Below are positions 37,595 to 48,242 of a stretch of 64,000 bases of DNA, piece after piece. This DNA is from Dittrichia graveolens (lineage: Eukaryota; Streptophyta; Magnoliopsida; Asterales; Asteraceae). The position numbers and the translations under genes were made by a program. Every line of letters begins with the position of its first letter. The first letter of the stretch is position 1. The DNA is taken from contig JARJIL010000006.1 of NCBI GenBank assembly GCA_038502395.1, forward strand, positions 22,041,001-22,105,000. Reading direction: 5' to 3'. Under the pieces are notes generated by a model. It did no database searches. It was not told the origin of the DNA and saw only the letters and a program-made list of their open reading frames with translations.

Positions 37595-38521
37595 ATGGCA
37601 AAAGGTACCAGGGGAAGACGTAGAATTGCTTCACGACACTGCCGAGTGATCCCATACCCAATGCTGACTTGTGGGCCCAATGATGCCAATGAAAAAAAAT
37701 CCTCACTTGTCATGCCCATAAAAGATTGGGAAGACATAACCTGCTCTGTATGCATGGAATACCCTCACAATGCTGTTCTTCTCCTATGTTCTTCTCATGA
37801 TAAAGGTTGTCGCCCCTACATGTGTGGCACAAGCTCTCGCTACTCCAATTGTCTTGATCAATACAAAAACGCCTACACGAAAGTAGAATCATACCCACTC
37901 GAGAAGTGTGTAGAAGGTTCCGAGCTTGCATGCCCACTTTGTAGGGGTCAAGTCAAAGGATGGACCATTGTGGAATCAGCTCGAGAATATCTTAACGCGA
38001 AGAAACGAACTTGCATGCACAATGACTGCTCGTTTGTTGGAGTATACAAAGAGTTGAAGAAACACGTTAGATCAGAACATCCTTTGGTTAACCCACATGA
38101 AGTGGACCCTGATCAAGAACAGAAATGGAGACGGCTTGAAAGGGACCGAGAGCGTGAAGATGTCATCAGCACCATCACGTCCTCCATGCCTGGTTCAGTT
38201 GTGTTTGGTGACTATGTCATAGAACGTAACTCATACGGGTTTGATCCAAGCAACGAGGAGGTTTTTGATACAGGTTTAGAAATGGGAATCGATAGTAACT
38301 TGGTCAACGTGCTTTTATTGTTTCACGCATTTGGTCAAAGACATCATGGTGATGAGGATGGTGGTAATAGTAATGATGAAGATGAAGATGAAAATGATGA
38401 TGGTAATGGTAATGGTAATGGGATGTCACTTGTTAACCGTTTGCGGCGTCAGGGTAGGGTTATACTGGGTAGATCAGGAAGGAGAAGACGACATCGAGTA
38501 GTCAACAGAGGTCAAACATAG
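37595..38521 (+). CDS. DUF1644 family zinc-finger-like protein
   Basis: A single uninterrupted coding exon of 308 aa begins MAKGTRGRRR, 14 bases after a likely 3' splice site. A Cys/His-rich domain covers residues about 45-165: CSVC (50-53), C65, H68, C72, C77, C86, CPLC (113-116), then a C2H2-like CMHNDC...HVRSEH (140-162). This arrangement is diagnostic of plant DUF1644 proteins, whose biochemical role is not established; stress-related transcriptional roles have been reported for some relatives. A charged region follows (DPDQEQKWRRLERDRERED), then a conserved VVFGDYVIE block, an acidic DEDEDEND run with GNGNGNG, and a basic tail (GRSGRRRRHRVV) that could act as a nuclear signal. No lesion seen. 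Confidence 0.92.
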   Translation: MAKGTRGRRRIASRHCRVIPYPMLTCGPNDANEKKSSLVMPIKDWEDITCSVCMEYPHNAVLLLCSSHDKGCRPYMCGTSSRYSNCLDQYKNAYTKVESYPLEKCVEGSELACPLCRGQVKGWTIVESAREYLNAKKRTCMHNDCSFVGVYKELKKHVRSEHPLVNPHEVDPDQEQKWRRLERDREREDVISTITSSMPGSVVFGDYVIERNSYGFDPSNEEVFDTGLEMGIDSNLVNVLLLFHAFGQRHHGDEDGGNSNDEDEDENDDGNGNGNGMSLVNRLRRQGRVILGRSGRRRRHRVVNRGQT

Positions 38522-39560
38522 TTCAGTTGTACAAAAAGAAAGTGAATGTAAAGAAGGGAATCATGAAAATGTTTAGTTTTTTATTTAGGAAAGGATAAAA
38601 GGAGAAGTGGGTTCTATGCTTCTCTGTCATCTGTCAACAATTGTATGCACATTTGTCTCTTAGGAGGAGCTCCAACTTGAAGCCCTGACAGAAGAATATG
38701 TTATGCTGCTGCTGTTTTTCATTAAACTTTCAGTTCAGTTGTTGACCGTATGGGTTCGGTTGACTGACCAAAAATCTTATGATTTGTGTTTGTAATTTAC
38801 TGATTCCCTGGACCTGTTTATGTTCCTGAAATTCATGAATCATAACATTCTTTAAATCCAAATTGCAACCAATGTAAATATGTAATCTTCTTATTGTCGG
38901 TCTCGTTTTCTTGCTACTTGTGAAGTCACATATCTTGTTTGTGTTAAACCAGGTGCTCTTGGTATTATTAGTATAATCTTCTTATCATCGGTCTCATCGC
39001 AGCCTCTAATAGTGACCCATGTGCAGAAATTGTCCTTGTATTCGAACTTTTATGGTTCACAACCTCTAATAGCAACCCATGTAGGTTTCGTAGACTCTAA
39101 CGATAATTAATCATTGTAAACTTGTGACCCAATGTCATGTACGTGATATGACTTGAGTGAACGGTGCATGTCACCCCTGAACCCCTTAAATTTTTATAGC
39201 TACCCACACTCTTTAAACGATTCCACCTGTCATGTCACCCGTAATTATACCTCTTATATAAGGCTTTGGATGTTGCAAGACCTCTTATATAGTGATTTGC
39301 ATGTTGCAAGACTAGCACCTGTGAACCCCTTTAATGTTTGAATAGCAACACCCATAATTCAATCAAAGACGGGATTCGTACAAAAGATTGTTCATATACA
39401 ATAACTCTATTATATTTTATCAACTTGTACTATGCGTTGTTTACTTCTTATAACCCTTGTAAGTTCTTATAACCCTTGTAATATATATGTTGGGTATAAA
39501 TCAGCTTTCTTATAACCCTATTATATTTTAAGAGAGAAAATGTTTTGAGAAAAAAAGGAT
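38522..39560. other. Intergenic between DUF1644 and MRT4
   Basis: The DUF1644 3'UTR comes first. Further on, the words TAATCTTCTTAT(T/C)(G/A)TCGGTCTC recur at about 38884 and 38970, and CCTCTTATATA recurs at 39249 and 39279, small local duplications. No gene is seen. Confidence 0.55.
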
Positions 39561-39675
39561 AACGGGCCTAGTAATGGGCTAACCTAATAAGCCCAAAAAA
39601 ACAAAGGAAAAAAAAAAGAACAAAGAGCAATGGCCTTTAAACCCTAGCATATCAGAAATCTTGAGGGTTTAAATC
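39561..39675 (+). promoter_or_regulatory. MRT4 promoter with site II and telo-box elements
   Basis: TGGGCT (39575-39580), an inverted copy AGCCCA (39590-39595) and a GGGCC word (39564-39568) are site II-type motifs. A telo-box AAACCCTAG (39639-39647) and an inverted AGGGTTT (39664-39670) follow, about 80-185 bp before the start codon. Site II plus telo-box is the known signature of plant ribosomal-protein and ribosome-assembly promoters, and it fits the gene's function. Confidence 0.75.
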
Positions 39676-39748
39676 TTGTCTGATTTTCAAGAACCGACTT
39701 TGTGACAACACCGTACTTGCAATTTGAATTTGAAAGGGTTCTACAAAG

Positions 39749-42700
39749 ATGCCGAAATCCAAGAGAGATAGAGCAGGTAATCGGTTTAATTAGTTTTTGT
39801 TTTTGTTTTTGAGATACTTAGTTTAATTTCGATCGTAAAGAGGACAACTACATAAAGATAATGGTTTGATCAATTTGATTAATACGTTTGGTGATGACTG
39901 GGGTGTATATTTATTCGATAGATGGAAAAAATACTGAATATAGAAGATGGGGTGGGTGCAAATGTATGATGTAGCAAATGAGTAGGCTTTGAATCGATTA
40001 TAAGAATTACTTGAGGCTGCTGACTTCGTGGATTCGTATCGTTGGAACTGACGTAGGGTTTATACGATTGAAATTCTGTTGCCATTTAAGCTTAATATAA
40101 GGCTTATGGTTTATATGATGTTTGGGATATAATGATATGTGAATGCAGCTCCAGTTATTTAAAAAAAGTTAGCAAATTTATTGCTTAAAGATTCTCATAA
40201 TATATTTCAAGTCTAACAATGGATTGTGAGCCCATTTGTGCATACCATCTAATAAGCGTGCAGTGTCCATTTAGGGTGTTTCTACTTTTTGTGATACACA
40301 CGTCGTGCTCGTTTGATACTCCTATGTTATTTTTATAAAAGCATTTTACGAAATGAAGTAAATTTACAAGACTTTTTTTTACTAGTGGTGGTGGTGATAG
40401 ATGAAGTTGTATTCGTTATGCGTTCTTATTCTTTCTTCTAGATACTGGTTGCAGTTACCAGTCTTCGGAAAAAGGAAAAAGAAATTGGTGCTTGGTTTTC
40501 CTCGTACGTTGGCCTGGCTTGTACACGTTTGGTTCTTATAGGATTGTATAAGCTCGAGTTGTGTCTTCACTGGTATTACTCAGTGTTGTAAATATCGGTC
40601 TCGGCGGCCGATAAATCGGTGCGTTGGCGGTTGTCGGCGGCCAACCGACCTAGAAATTATAGGATCGGTCAAACTTATCGGGCATGGTCAAAATCGGTTC
40701 TTGGCGGTCCTCGGCGGTCAACAAAATGGTTTGACTTCATTTTAAAAGCAAAAAACAAAAAATTTTGTTTAGGGTCTCAGGAATGAAAGGGGAGTTAAAC
40801 TAATTATAGACTTATGCCTTTTATTTTTCAAGCTTGTTATACTTTTTGATGGTTATTGACTTATTTTGCTAGGATATTGCTAATATTTATTTTTTTAAAA
40901 TAAATTCCTTTATAATTTAAGGTCCCCGCCAAGGCCGATAAATCGCTTGAAGGTGGTCGACCGACTGTAAACCGCCGAGTGATTTTTACAACCTTGGTAT
41001 TACTCGAGTTAATATACGCTCAAGACTCTAGAAGATATAGACTGTTTGGGCTCATATAAGAGTTAAAAGAAAGTCTTAAATAAAATTTAAACACTCTAGA
41101 GGTTAAGACTAATGGGTGGTAAGATATAGATTATTACATTGGAGGCAGTCGCATGAGCTCTTAGAGGCTCAGGGGTTTCTTCATATATGTTTTTGGCTTC
41201 CTTAGGCAGATACTCGACTCACTTAGAAGACATATATGTTTCACTCATCTAGGCTTTCGTAGATGTTTGGTTCATTGGGGTGATAATTGCAATTTATATT
41301 TGTTGATCTTGATTGCGCTATTTGAGGTGCATAATTATAACCCTATTAAATGGATTTCACAAATGTAGCAGAAAATACATGATTAAACAGGCTAGTTACA
41401 GGGTTGAATGCTTTTTTAAAGAAAATTCTCATCTTCCAGAACCATTTTATGTGGCAGCATTTTGACTGTGTTTTACTTATTTAAGCACTGTTCGATATGA
41501 TCTTATATCAAGAAAAAGAAGTCCTAAAAGTCTCCAACAATAATGGTTTGAGTTATAGAAGGTTAAGTTGGATTACAGGTTGAAATCAGTGTTGAAGTTG
41601 GATAAAATGTTGAACAAATTGGGAGAAGTTGGGCCTAAAGTTAGCTAATATGATTATTTGCTAAAACAGCCACTATTCATAGTTTATGACAAAACCACAT
41701 ACACTCATGGAAAAGGGGGATTATTCTCTCTTCTCCAGTTCTCCCTCATGTTTTCGTTCTTTCCACCATTTGTAACATTAGATCACCAATGAACCCTGAA
41801 AACTTGACATGTGTGATGTGTGTCATCTAACATATGTAGGTTTAATAAATCCTAAAAGCCTAGTATAGGTAGTATCTTTTCTATTAAGAAACCATGGGTT
41901 CTATATCGTATTGGTATATCTTTTAACTTATTAAGCCCAGACAATTAGACAAATAAGAACACAAAGGGAAAATCGGTGAAAATAGTGAATTGCTAGTGAA
42001 AATAATGTTCTGGCCAATGTAGAATCCGAATTGCTAGTGAAAATCGGTGAAATTCTTTCTAAGGTACCCACCCCGGGACTATTGAAAACAATCTAAAACA
42101 ATATAGTGAATGAAATGTTTTGTGCAATTAACAAAGGTATAGATCATGCCACTAATATATCATACTGGCAATTAACTAATGTGATTGTTAGAGTTATGGT
42201 CAACCTAGCTAATGATTGCCAACACAAATCACTAACACAATCAAATGAATAAAGCCATTTATTCTTAGAGAACACAATCATATGTTACTTTAGATTCAAA
42301 TTCAAAACAATACGTGGAAATGGAATATAAATTACTATATCTACACAAAAAGGGCATTGAGACAACTTCAGGGCATTGAACTTAGGTGTGTCTATTGAGG
42401 CGAGTAGCTAAAGAATTACATGAGGTGATAGGGAAGAATCACTTAACAACACCTAATTTTTATAACTATGGACTGATTGCCACTCGATGGATCAGGTTTC
42501 TTGTGTTTATGAGACATGGCGTACTTGGCAAAAAACTGTTTGGGCAACTTAAAGCCTAACTTCTCTTACTTAATCTGTTACTCAATTTTTGCTGCAACTT
42601 AGACTATGATTTTGGCCTAATTTCACTTTAATCTTCTGAAGCTCAAAACATAAAAGGTGTGGACCCTTTTGTCTCCGTTTTCTTTTGTGGCAGATGTTTG

Positions 42701-45101
42701 AATCGATTTATATGGTGCTTTGCGAGAGTAGGTTACACTCACAACATACATTAATAGTGGAACCTAATTGGGTTAAACAATTTGCCACATGTGAATGAAA
42801 CCAATAAATATCAAGTTTCTCTCTCATTGGTTCAAAATTGAATTTAAACTGAACATTGTAAATAAAATATAAACCCGTGTCATCCTATCGGCCATTTACT
42901 TCAAGTACTTAGGTTTTCAGTTATTATAATAGTAGTGAAGGGTTCTCACATTCAATGACGAATTAAAGAAAGCAATACATATTAGAAGTTCAACTTCTAT
43001 ATCTTAAAATATACAACATGCAAAAAAGCATTAGAAAACTTAAGTGACATAAAGTTGAAACAAAACGTTAGAGTGTTTTCATTTTATATGCACAAAAGGT
43101 TGAAAATTATTCGTACCCAAGATCATATCCAAAAACAGGAGTTATGTTTCACAATCCTGAGAGTCCGAGACAAAAAATATTGAAATGGAAAGACAGATTG
43201 GAACAGTAATTTAAAAAAAAAAAGATTGGAAAGAGTAACATTGGTGTTTTATGAAACACGCAATAGTGGAACTAGTGAATAAACTATAAACAAGAATCCA
43301 TTTGTTGACATACTGCAAAAGAAGGCAGACATTGGGGAATTATCCAACAGCTTGTGTTAAAATCTAGTTTGCTCAGTCTTTTTTTGGGGCAACGCTTTCA
43401 GTTGGTTATATTAATGGCCGTGTTAAATGACTTGTGTTTTCATTGTTTGTAGTGACGTTGTCAAAGACTAAGAAGAAAGGGAGGGAGCATAAAGAGAGCA
43501 TAGTGACTTCAATAAGGGATGCTGTCGAGAAGTACAATTCTATATATGTTTTTAGCTTTGAGAACATGAGAAATCTCAAGTTCAAGCAGTTTAGGGAGCA
43601 GCTTAAATCCACCAGCAGGTGCTTAGAAGTGTTAAGATTAAATAAGTCTTTTTTCTTTTAATTTATTAAGTTATTATATTGATGTCGATGTTATTTTTCA
43701 CCTTCCAGATTTTTTCTAGGGTCAAACAAAGTCATGCAGGTTGCTTTAGGTCGCTCTGATTCTGATGAGATCAGATCAGGACTTCACAAGGTTTCTAAGG
43801 TAAGTAGGAACACTTTAATTCTTTGTGGTCATTCTTGTTTATATGCTAAATTTAAATCATATTTTATTTGTCCTTTTTCTCTTACAATCGTTTGTGCATA
43901 CAGCTTATTCGAGGGGATTCTGGTCTCTGTTTAACCAATATGCCTGTAGAAGAAGCCCAAAGGTTGATACTACAAACCTTTGTGCTGCATATGACCTCCT
44001 AAAGTGTTTTATAGAAGATTCGTATTTTATTTCTGTTCCTGTATTCATTATTATTTCTGCACTTAAGTATGACCCATCACTGAACCGGAACTCATCACTC
44101 AATTACCTATCTTGCCACCCCTGGCAGTCTAGCTAGACTTATTGGTCTCTCTATGGGTCCTTCATGCATTTTTCTTTGATATATATTTATATTCTTCTAT
44201 ATATTTTCCAGAATATTTAACGAGTATGAAGACTACGACTTTGCTAGGACTGGAAGTATTGCTACAGAAACGGTTAGTAGTTTAATACTTTCATGTAATT
44301 CATTTACACATACATATTTTGCACCATAGGTGAGTCTATCTGGGTGAATTAAATGAACACTTGGTTCTCTGCCCTTGTGAAAATTGCAATTGGGTAACAT
44401 TTGACCTTTTCAGGTGGAACTTAAAGAAGGCCCTCTGGACCAGTTCACACATGAGATGGAACCCTTCTTGCGGAAGCAAGGGATGCCGGTGCGATTAAGC
44501 AAAGGTTCTCTCTCTCTCTCTCTCTCTAAACAACACACAAGAAACTAGTGAAATGAAAACAACTCCATTTATGCATGTGTGTTTATAGGTGGCGGTTACA
44601 ATACTTTTAGAATTATCTAAAAAGAGAAACGAGTAAAACGGTAGAAAGTTGTGCAGAGTGTATTCTTAATGCATAATACCTTGTAAATAATTTAATTAAA
44701 AAATAGATTAATATTCAAATGATATAATTTATTGTAGTCTTTATCTAACTGTTGGCAAACTAATTCTGTATTTGATCCTTTTGATTTGGAATAGGAGTGG
44801 TGGAACTTGTTGGAGATTTTGTCGTATGTGAAGAGGGAAATCCCATATCACCTGAGTCGTCTCGCATACTGGTCGGTGCCAAGCATTTATAAAGAAATTC
44901 TCTCTTTTTATTCTGCAAGTCCTTTCTTTTTTATTGCTAGGCCGATCGGTTTTATTTATATATAAATCTATATACTGATTGCAGCGTCTAATGGGCATCA
45001 AAATGGCTACCTTTAAGCTTAAATTGATATGCAGATGGAGCCCCGAGGATTTTGAAGTTTATGAAGAAGGTTTGCAAGGTTCAGACATCGAGTCCTCTTA
45101 A
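39749..45101 (+). CDS. MRT4: Ribosome assembly factor MRT4 (mRNA turnover protein 4 homologue), 8 exons
   Basis: Exons: 39749-39776, 43453-43618, 43709-43799, 43904-43962, 44212-44272, 44414-44504, 44795-44871, 44985-45101. All GT-AG, in frame, 229 aa. It begins MPKSKRDRAVTLSKTKKKG and continues with the uL10/P0-like domain (KESIVTSIRDAVEKYNSIYVF, read as family signature; MRNLKFKQFREQLK; FFLGSNKVMQVALG), residues about 20-120. The insertion domain follows (EGPLDQFTHEMEPFLRKQGMP, VVELVGDFVVCEEG, MGIKMATFKL). MRT4 is the P0 paralogue that occupies the P-stalk site on pre-60S particles in the nucleolus until P0 replaces it. Length is normal and no lesion is seen. Intron 1 is 3.7 kb and holds a TIR element; a 10-residue first exon is unusual but typical of this gene. 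Confidence 0.93.
40571..41005. mobile_element. 413-bp TIR element (MULE-like) in MRT4 intron 1
   Basis: The element at 40582-40994 is flanked by an exact 11-bp duplication TGGTATTACTC (40571-40581 and 40995-41005). Its left end GTGTTGTAAATATCGG and the reverse complement of its right end (AAGGTTGTAAAAATC) are inverted. It is much GC-richer than the intron, with repeated TCGGCGG, CCGATAAATCG and GGTCGACCG words. A 9-11-bp target duplication fits Mutator-like elements. It has no coding capacity. Confidence 0.75.
44060..44130. repeat. GGTGGCAA-family repeat end in MRT4 intron 4
   Basis: TATGACCCATCACTG...CTTGCCACCCCTGG has the same end type as the repeats in other introns of this window. Only one end is clear. 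Confidence 0.35.
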
Positions 45102-45836
45102 CTTGTCTTCCATTTATTTATATGGTTTCGGTTTTGAACTGTTTAAGGACTACCATATGAAACGGTTAGATGAGATGCATCTTGTTTTGTTAGATGAAGA
45201 TACACTTGGTTTTTGTGTAATTCAGGAACCTGGTGGAATTGTGATGTTTCTGGGCCCAATTGGCTTTTTGGTATAGGTGTGGTGGAACTTGTATAATTCA
45301 ACTCTACCTTTGAAAACAGTTCCAACTTCTTTTCCCTTTTATCAGTTATTAAGAGTTAATGTAATTCTTAAGGCAATATCCAACGAAACAAACCTAAAAC
45401 GTATATAAACGGGTTTAGGTTGAGCATAAATGTGCTTGGGTCGAGCAAAAACGTGTTGAGATTGAGCATAACGGGTGCGGGTCATTTTCGGGTTGACCCG
45501 CCAATTAAAGGGGTCGTGTTTTGGTTGGTTAGCCGGTTCATGTGTTGATCCGCCAACCTATATAATTTTTTTACTTTTTGTTTTTCTATTTACCTCTTTA
45601 TTTTTCACTTTTCCTTTGCTATTTTGTTTTTCCCTTGTTCCATAATCCTTGTAATCCTAGTCAATGACAAATTTACCTTTTTCCTTTTGTTTCTTTGTTG
45701 TTATGAGACTATCGAAAGTACACGCATCGAATCATCGTTACTTGGTGGTAAATTGCTTCTAAATATCAAGTTTTTTTTATATGGATTTAATTATTTTGAT
45801 AGGGTTAACTTTATTTGGTATTTTATATTTAGATAA
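45102..45836. other. MRT4 3' flank, intergenic
   Basis: 3'UTR then AT-rich DNA. A repeat with GGGTTTAGGTTGAGCATAAA, GGGTTGACCCGCC and GGTTAGCCGGTTCATG (about 45400-45560) belongs to the dispersed GACCCG-rich class also seen at 24980 and 47100. No gene. Confidence 0.5.
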
Positions 45837-47071
45837 GTGTTAATTGCACTGTTAGTTTGCCCAAATTGCAAGTTTAACTCTTTAAAAAATGAAATTGCAA
45901 AAATAGTCCTTCAATCACAAATTTCAATGCAATATCGGTTATGTACACAGTACACTAACTGGAGTTAAAGTTTATAGTCTAGGGGGATTTTAATCATTTT
46001 TCTTGTTATCCTAATTACCAAACAAGATATGCTTTTTTAACTCGTGTTATTCTTGTTACCAAATAATATTTCTCACTTAATTCTTATTACCAAACGTCAT
46101 TTTCTTTTTAATTCACCTTGCCCCTCATATTCACTCTCTACCCTTCTTTCTCTATCTTACAACTCTCTGCATTACAACCGGCCACCCTTCTATCTCTCAC
46201 CATCGTTATGATTTTCTGTTCAATAGTGATTTCGATTCAAATGGTTTGTATGTTCTGTTAAATAATGATGTTGTATGGCTTCTTGTTCATTGTTTATTCT
46301 CCAACAATGCCTTAGAACAAATTTAGGTGAATATTTTTGATTTCTAATCATGGTTTAGAACAAATCAGGCCATGGGTTTCAGTTGGGGGTTTTTGGTGGT
46401 GGGTGTGGAGGTTGTTGGGGTGATGATTCAACAATATTAATCAGACTTTAATAGTAATAATATTAATTTTTAAAATTTTTAATTGTTTATTAACAATATT
46501 TAATTAATACTTAACTTTGAAAATGAATAAGAGTCGAAAAGAAAAGAATAAAGTAAATCATCAAATCTTCTCCGGTAAATCCATGCGTAGCGGGTATCCC
46601 GAATGGTTTCGGGTAAGGTTGGGTTGGGTGGGTGCCTTCGGGAGCACTGCTACGGGTGCCTTAGAGTTCCGCCTCGTTTTTTGTTTTCGGTTTCACCAAC
46701 CCGAACATCATGGCTTTGTTCTTTTTTTTTTGTTTTGTAGAGAGAGTATGAGAGAGAAAATGTTTTGGTTGATTTGGAAAGATGCTACTTGGGTTTTGGG
46801 TTAATTTGGGTTGGGAAGAAAAAAGTAAAAAAAACTGATGTGGCATTTGGGTTAATTTGGAAAAGGGAAAGTGCTACTCTTGGCCTAATGAGGATAGTAA
46901 TGGAAAAGACTAAAACGTTCTTTAACTATCGGTTAACTTTAACTTCAGTTAGGGTAAAAGACCAATATTGCAAAGAACTTGTGAATAAAAGACAACTTTT
47001 ATAATTTTGTTTTCTAAAGGAAAAAACTTGCAATATGGGTAAATGTTACGTACAAATGGTGCAATTAACTC
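45837..47071. mobile_element. Long-TIR Mutator-like element, about 1.24 kb
   Basis: Left end GTGTTAATTGCAC and right end inverted GAGTTAATTGCACC; homology between the arms continues for roughly 165 bp (CCCAAATTGCAAGTTT; TGCAATATCGGTTA; AACTGGAGTTAAAGTT against its inverted partner near 46930). Flanking 9-mers TTTAGATAA and TTATGATAA agree at seven of nine positions, compatible with an aged MULE target duplication. The middle (about 46100-46890) is not AT-rich repeat but holds leader-like CT tracts and GC-richer sequence, possibly captured host DNA. No transposase seen. Confidence 0.65.
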
Positions 47072-47099
47072 TTATGATAATGTATTTTGACAAACAAGG

Positions 47100-47640
47100 A
47101 ACAAAATTAGTAAAACTAAACCGGCCAACCTGTTTATGACTCGTCAACCTACGAATGCCCCACTAACCCGTTTATTTAAACAAGTTACGCGGGTCGGGTC
47201 ATGTTTTCACGTTTACAGGTTCGTATCATGTATTCCGACACAAAACATTAAACGGGTCTTGTTCGTGTCATGACTCATCGACCCCGCCAGACCGAAAACG
47301 ACGTGATTATCAATGTAGATCTAGCCCTAATTTTTTTTCTTGTTGATTTAATCCCTAAACTTTGTCCCAATCTTCATTTTTGTTGATGGTTATCTTGATT
47401 AATCTTTAAAGTAGGGATGAGCTTGGTTCCATAACCGATTTGGACCCGAAAAAACCAAAACCGAAAATACGTAAGAACTAAGAACCGAAACGTTTGTTCT
47501 TAATCGATTTTGGTTCCGTCGATTCTGGGTTAAAAAACAAACCCGATGTAACCAAAAACCGAATGAGAGGAATATAGAAACCAAAAACCGACCCGATAAT
47601 ATGTAACTCGATCCAGTTCAGAACTGGGTCAGTTTGGACC
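47100..47640. repeat. GACCCGTTTAA-rich repeat and GGTTCGGTTTT-type repeat
   Basis: 47100-47290 carries ACCCGTTTATTTAAACAAG, GCGGGTCGGGTCATG and AAACGGGTCTTGTTCG, and shares words with 24980-25310. 47400-47640 carries repeated AACCGAAA/ACCCGA words (GGTTCCATAACCGA, AAACCGAC, CCCGATAA), a common low-complexity plant repeat style. Neither has coding content; class unassigned. Confidence 0.45.
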
Positions 47641-48242
47641 AAGTGGGTTTTTTGCTCAACCCTAGTCTACATTATTATGCTTTGTTTTTCATGAATTATA
47701 ATTTACACATATGAAGGTCAACATGTGAAAGTATCAATTTTTGTTCGGTTTTTGGTAAATAACAAAAATAACTGAGGACTTTATAATTAGAGCAATTAGA
47801 TATGTGTTTACAAAAAATTCACAAAAAACAAACAAGACAAAAAAGAGGGCAAAGATGGCTAAAAAGTACAAAAGATACTTGTTCTGGATTAAACTTGCAA
47901 AACAGAACTAGTTTAGGGGTTTAACACTAATGAAACAAACTTTGGGGATTAAAACGATAAGAGAAAAACTTTAATGGTTAAACTATTTGTAAGAGTTTCT
48001 TCGGCCGGGGTCGAAAACATACTTAAAACCTCGCGATACAATCTAAGAAGCTGAAAGAGCTACAGAAACCAAGAATAATTTGTTCATTTTCTCAATAGTT
48101 TCTTTTCAGATGGTTCTAAAATCTGGGCAGATTGAGCCAGATTCAGGTTCGAAATGCGAAAGAGTACCTAATAACACCTCAACAATGCCAAACCAACCAC
48201 AAGAAAAACTACAACTAACCAACACACAAAAGCCGGTCTGTT

